A stretch of 5,442 nucleotides of DNA from Oerskovia turbata (GTDB lineage Bacteria; Actinomycetota; Actinomycetes; Actinomycetales; Cellulomonadaceae), in NCBI RefSeq assembly GCF_000718325.1, contig NZ_JOFV01000029.1, positions 1-5,442 of the forward strand, given 5' to 3'. A model generated the notes under the pieces. That model saw only the letters and a program-made list of their open reading frames with translations. It did no database searches and was not told where the DNA came from. The position numbers were made by a program, and so were the translations under genes. This document shows positions 1 to 5,442 of this stretch, one piece after another; position 1 is the stretch's first letter, and every line of letters starts with the position of its first letter.

Positions 1-1
1 G

Positions 2-35
2 CCAAAGGCCCACCCCGTGTGGGGTGGGCCTTTGG
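2..35 (-). terminator. rrn operon intrinsic terminator hairpin
   Basis: A perfect 15-bp inverted repeat (2–16 against 21–35) encloses the four-base loop at 17–20. It begins 10 bases past the 5S 3' end in the direction of transcription. The stem is very GC-rich in its upper part and, on the minus strand, the descending arm ends CCTTTGG. The U-run is therefore short and lies inside the stem, as is common for terminators in high-GC bacteria. The symmetry means it could also stop transcription arriving on the + strand from outside the window. The window ends one base beyond it, so a downstream T-tract cannot be assessed. Confidence 0.85.
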
Positions 36-45
36 TGAATGGTTG

Positions 46-163
46 TCCGGCGGCGACCTACTCTCCCACCCCGTCTCCAGGGCAGTACCATCGGCGCTGA
101 GAGGCTTAGCTTCCGGGTTCGGAATGGGACCGGGCGTTTCCCTCTCGCTATGACCGCCGTAAC
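46..163 (-). rRNA. rrf: 5S ribosomal RNA
   Basis: This is the 5S rRNA of the large ribosomal subunit, about 118 nt, within the usual 115–120. Read on the minus strand it starts GTTACGGCGGTCATAGCG and contains the diagnostic actinobacterial core GGGAAACGCCCGG, CCGAACCCGGAAGCTAAGCC and GATGGTACTGC. It ends GGGAGAGTAGGTCGCCGCCGGA. The GGCGG near the 5' end pairs with CCGCC near the 3' end to form the closing helix I. It is the last gene of the operon, 91 nt after 23S, and is followed directly by the terminator hairpin. The exact ends are good to two or three bases. Confidence 0.97.
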
Positions 164-182
164 TCTATGGAGATGTTCGGGG

Positions 183-200
183 CCCCCGGTTACGTGGGGG
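183..200 (-). other. spacer 2 hairpin, C5/G5 stem
   Basis: On the minus strand five C residues (196–200) face five G residues (183–187) across an eight-base loop. It sits between the pre-23S stem and the 5S gene, so it may separate the two maturation units. It is short, and no function is proven by the sequence. Confidence 0.5.
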
Positions 201-214
201 TGTGCCCGTATCTC

Positions 215-240
215 GGGAACCGCACAGTGGACGCGTAGCA
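215..240 (-). repeat. downstream arm of the pre-23S processing stem
   Basis: This segment is the inverted partner of 3407–3431. GCACAGTGGACGCG at 222–235 on the + strand matches CGCGTCCACTGTGC at 3411–3424 in perfect reverse complement (14 bp). Pairing continues outward through one U–G and four Watson–Crick pairs (217–221 with 3425–3429). Inward it continues through AGCA/TGCT after one unpaired base at 236. The 23 pairs bracket the whole 23S gene. In known rRNA operons such stems are cut by RNase III-type enzymes to release pre-23S. Confidence 0.85.
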
Positions 241-254
241 ATATGTTTGTGTGT

Positions 255-3360
<3,106 letters not shown>

Positions 3361-3378
3361 ACAAAAAATTGCAGAGAA

Positions 3379-3407
3379 CAAAGATAAATCTTTGATCTTA
3401 CAAAGAT
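3379..3407 (-). repeat. three-arm CAAAGAT / ATCTTTG / CAAAGAT motif
   Basis: Three 7-base arms alternate in orientation: CAAAGAT at 3379–3385, its complement ATCTTTG at 3388–3394, and CAAAGAT again at 3401–3407 (+ strand). The central arm can pair with either neighbour but not both. One choice gives a hairpin with a six-base loop (3395–3400), the other a tight hairpin around 3386–3387. The motif lies between the two halves of the pre-23S stem. The sequence shows the alternative pairing, but any switching role is inference. Confidence 0.7.
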
Positions 3408-3431
3408 GCTCGCGTCCACTGTGCAGTTCTC
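3407..3431 (-). repeat. upstream arm of the pre-23S processing stem
   Basis: This segment is complementary to 215–240 across more than 3 kb. It has 14 perfect pairs at 3411–3424, extended by one U–G and four further pairs (3425–3429) and by AGCA/TGCT beyond a bulged base. On the minus strand it reads GAACTGCACAGTGGACGCG then AGCA, a sequence family I recognise from spacers of many actinobacterial rRNA operons. It would form the long outer stem of pre-23S. Confidence 0.85.
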
Positions 3432-3438
3432 AAGCTAC
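3419..3438 (-). promoter_or_regulatory. possible boxA-like antitermination element
   Basis: On the minus strand this reads GTAGCTTGAGAACTGCACAG. The TTGAGAACT core resembles the boxA-type Nus-factor element described in mycobacterial rRNA leaders and spacers. It overlaps the pre-23S stem arm, so antitermination and processing signals would be shared. I do not see an equivalent TTGAGAAC copy in the visible part of the 16S leader. The assignment rests on resemblance only. Confidence 0.4.
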
Positions 3439-3522
3439 GGACGATCCCACCCGCTCCCACGGCCTACCAACACAACGGTCGGCGGTTCACCCAGGAGACG
3501 CGATGGCCCGTTCAGAGCGACC

Positions 3523-3538
3523 CCACCCATGCGGGCGG
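3523..3538 (-). other. spacer 1 hairpin, GCAU loop
   Basis: On the minus strand CCGCCC (3533–3538) pairs with GGGUGG (3523–3528) around a GCAU loop, six pairs with one G–U. It is one of several local stems in the GC-rich part of the spacer. Confidence 0.5.
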
Positions 3539-3597
3539 TTCCCTCAGGACCCAACAGTGTGCTTGGCAAGCCCTTCCCCCGTACCCGTGATGTTCCA

Positions 3598-3619
3598 CCA
3601 CCCACCCGAAGGTGAGCAG
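3598..3619 (-). other. spacer 1 UUCG-capped hairpin
   Basis: On the minus strand a nine-pair stem (3611–3619 with 3598–3606, including three wobble pairs) is closed by C–G and capped by the stable UUCG tetraloop at 3607–3610. There is no U-run after it, so it is unlikely to be a terminator. It probably shapes the spacer RNA. Confidence 0.6.
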
Positions 3620-3640
3620 GTACTGACACGAACCGTCATG

Positions 3641-3655
3641 GACGAGCTCTTCGTC
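3641..3655 (-). other. spacer 1 hairpin GACGA/UCGUC
   Basis: This is a perfect five-pair stem (3651–3655 with 3641–3645) around a five-base loop on the minus strand, about 100 nt after the 16S 3' end. It is short and has no known specific role. Confidence 0.45.
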
Positions 3656-3753
3656 AACGTTCCACCCTTGAGCAACCATCCACCCACGCGTTCGGCGAGT
3701 GCCATGGCCTCTGCACAACCAACACCCTAGGGCGCCGGCCGTGAAGTGATGCT

Positions 3754-5280
<1,527 letters not shown>

Positions 5281-5285
5281 TGCTT

Positions 5286-5313
5286 GCCATCAACCCCCGA
5301 AGAGGTTAACAAC
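5286..5313 (-). other. leader hairpin abutting the 16S 5' end, UUCG loop
   Basis: On the minus strand GTTGTTAACCTC (5302–5313) can pair with GGGGTTGATGGC (5286–5297) along twelve positions, five of them G–U wobbles, around a UUCG tetraloop at 5298–5301. The stem ends about five bases before the mature 16S start. That position suggests a role in 16S 5'-end folding or maturation. Confidence 0.65.
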
Positions 5314-5323
5314 CATACGAAGC

Positions 5324-5337
5324 GGACCCGAAGGTCC
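5324..5337 (-). other. leader hairpin GGACC-UUCG-GGUCC
   Basis: This is a perfect five-pair stem (5333–5337 with 5324–5328) with a UUCG loop on the minus strand, the second UUCG hairpin of the leader. There is no U-tract behind it, so it is not a terminator. Confidence 0.65.
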
Positions 5338-5356
5338 ATAATCATGGCTACAAACC

Positions 5357-5373
5357 GAAAACATGACGTTTTC
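5357..5373 (-). other. leader hairpin GAAAAC/GUUUUC
   Basis: This is a perfect six-pair stem (5368–5373 with 5357–5362) around a five-base loop at 5363–5367. The CGTCATG across the loop is complementary to CATGACG in spacer 1 (near 3633–3639), so a leader–spacer contact is conceivable. Seven bases is short enough to arise by chance. Confidence 0.5.
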
Positions 5374-5395
5374 AATTCATACCAAAAAGTAGTCT

Positions 5396-5419
5396 CCACA
5401 CGAACACACAACACACACC
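5396..5419 (-). repeat. GT-rich low-complexity tract in the leader
   Basis: Twenty-four bases are made almost only of G and T on the minus strand, with TGTGTGT runs broken by TT and TTC. It is not an exact tandem repeat. It could be an unstructured single-stranded leader segment or part of the upstream promoter region. Confidence 0.55.
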
Positions 5420-5442
5420 AAACGATGCGCGCCACACGCCCA

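Larger units (their letters stand above)
164..254 (-). other. 23S–5S intergenic spacer (processing region)
   Basis: This 91-nt transcribed spacer lies between 23S and 5S and contains no tRNA. It holds the downstream arm of the long pre-23S stem (215–240) and the outer part of the 23S-proximal stem. It also holds two local hairpins on the minus strand: CCCG/CGGG at 205–217 and CCCCC/GGGGG at 183–200. These would be removed during rRNA maturation. The part nearest 23S (241–254) is AT-rich, and the rest is GC-rich. Confidence 0.85.
5281..5442 (-). other. 16S leader (external transcribed spacer), partial
   Basis: These 162 bases lie upstream of 16S and are cut by the window edge. They are distinctly richer in A and T than the rRNA and contain three hairpins (5286–5313, 5324–5337, 5357–5373) and a GT-rich tract (5396–5419). 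I see no convincing –35/–10 pair with normal spacing. The operon promoters are therefore probably further upstream, and this stretch is transcribed leader. No credible coding sequence is present. Confidence 0.75.

Noticed and set aside
5341..5420. Possible promoter in the leader (TTGAAA near 5370–5376, TATGAA near 5376–5382, TACTTT near 5385–5390)
   Set aside because: The candidate hexamers cannot be combined at 16–18 bp spacing with acceptable matches, and the main candidate overlaps a hairpin. Promoters probably lie beyond 5442.

Overview
The window holds one complete ribosomal RNA operon, transcribed entirely on the minus strand in the order leader – 16S – spacer – 23S – spacer – 5S – terminator. 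I find no credible protein-coding gene. Open frames of 60–150 codons occur on both strands inside the rRNA genes, but they are by-products of GC-rich structured RNA.

The host looks like a high-GC Gram-positive (Actinomycetota). The evidence is an expanded stem in domain III of 23S (23S about 3.1 kb), the 16S 3' end CCUCCUUUCU, a 16S–23S spacer with no tRNA that carries the TTGAGAACTGCACAGTGGACGCG-type element typical of this phylum, and actinobacterial 16S variable regions. Details such as the A1409–U1491 pair and the helix around 4470 suggest Micrococcales or a close relative. The genus is not resolved here, and the order is from memory of related sequences, not from a search.

Layout in + coordinates, to be read right to left for transcription: leader 5281–5442 with three hairpins and a GT-rich tract (promoters probably lie beyond the window edge); 16S 5280–3758; spacer 1 at 3757–3361, without tRNA; 23S 3360–255; spacer 2 at 254–164; 5S 163–46; and a near-ideal 15-bp hairpin terminator at 35–2.

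The parts work as one transcript. Inverted sequences on either side of 23S (3407–3431 with 215–240, and 3352–3363 with 252–263) can pair to form the two-part stem from which pre-23S would be excised. No exotic system is visible. The most interesting features are in the noncoding parts: the bipartite 23S processing stem, a three-copy alternating CAAAGAT/ATCTTTG motif that could switch between two hairpins, and a long UUCG-capped hairpin directly against the 16S 5' end.
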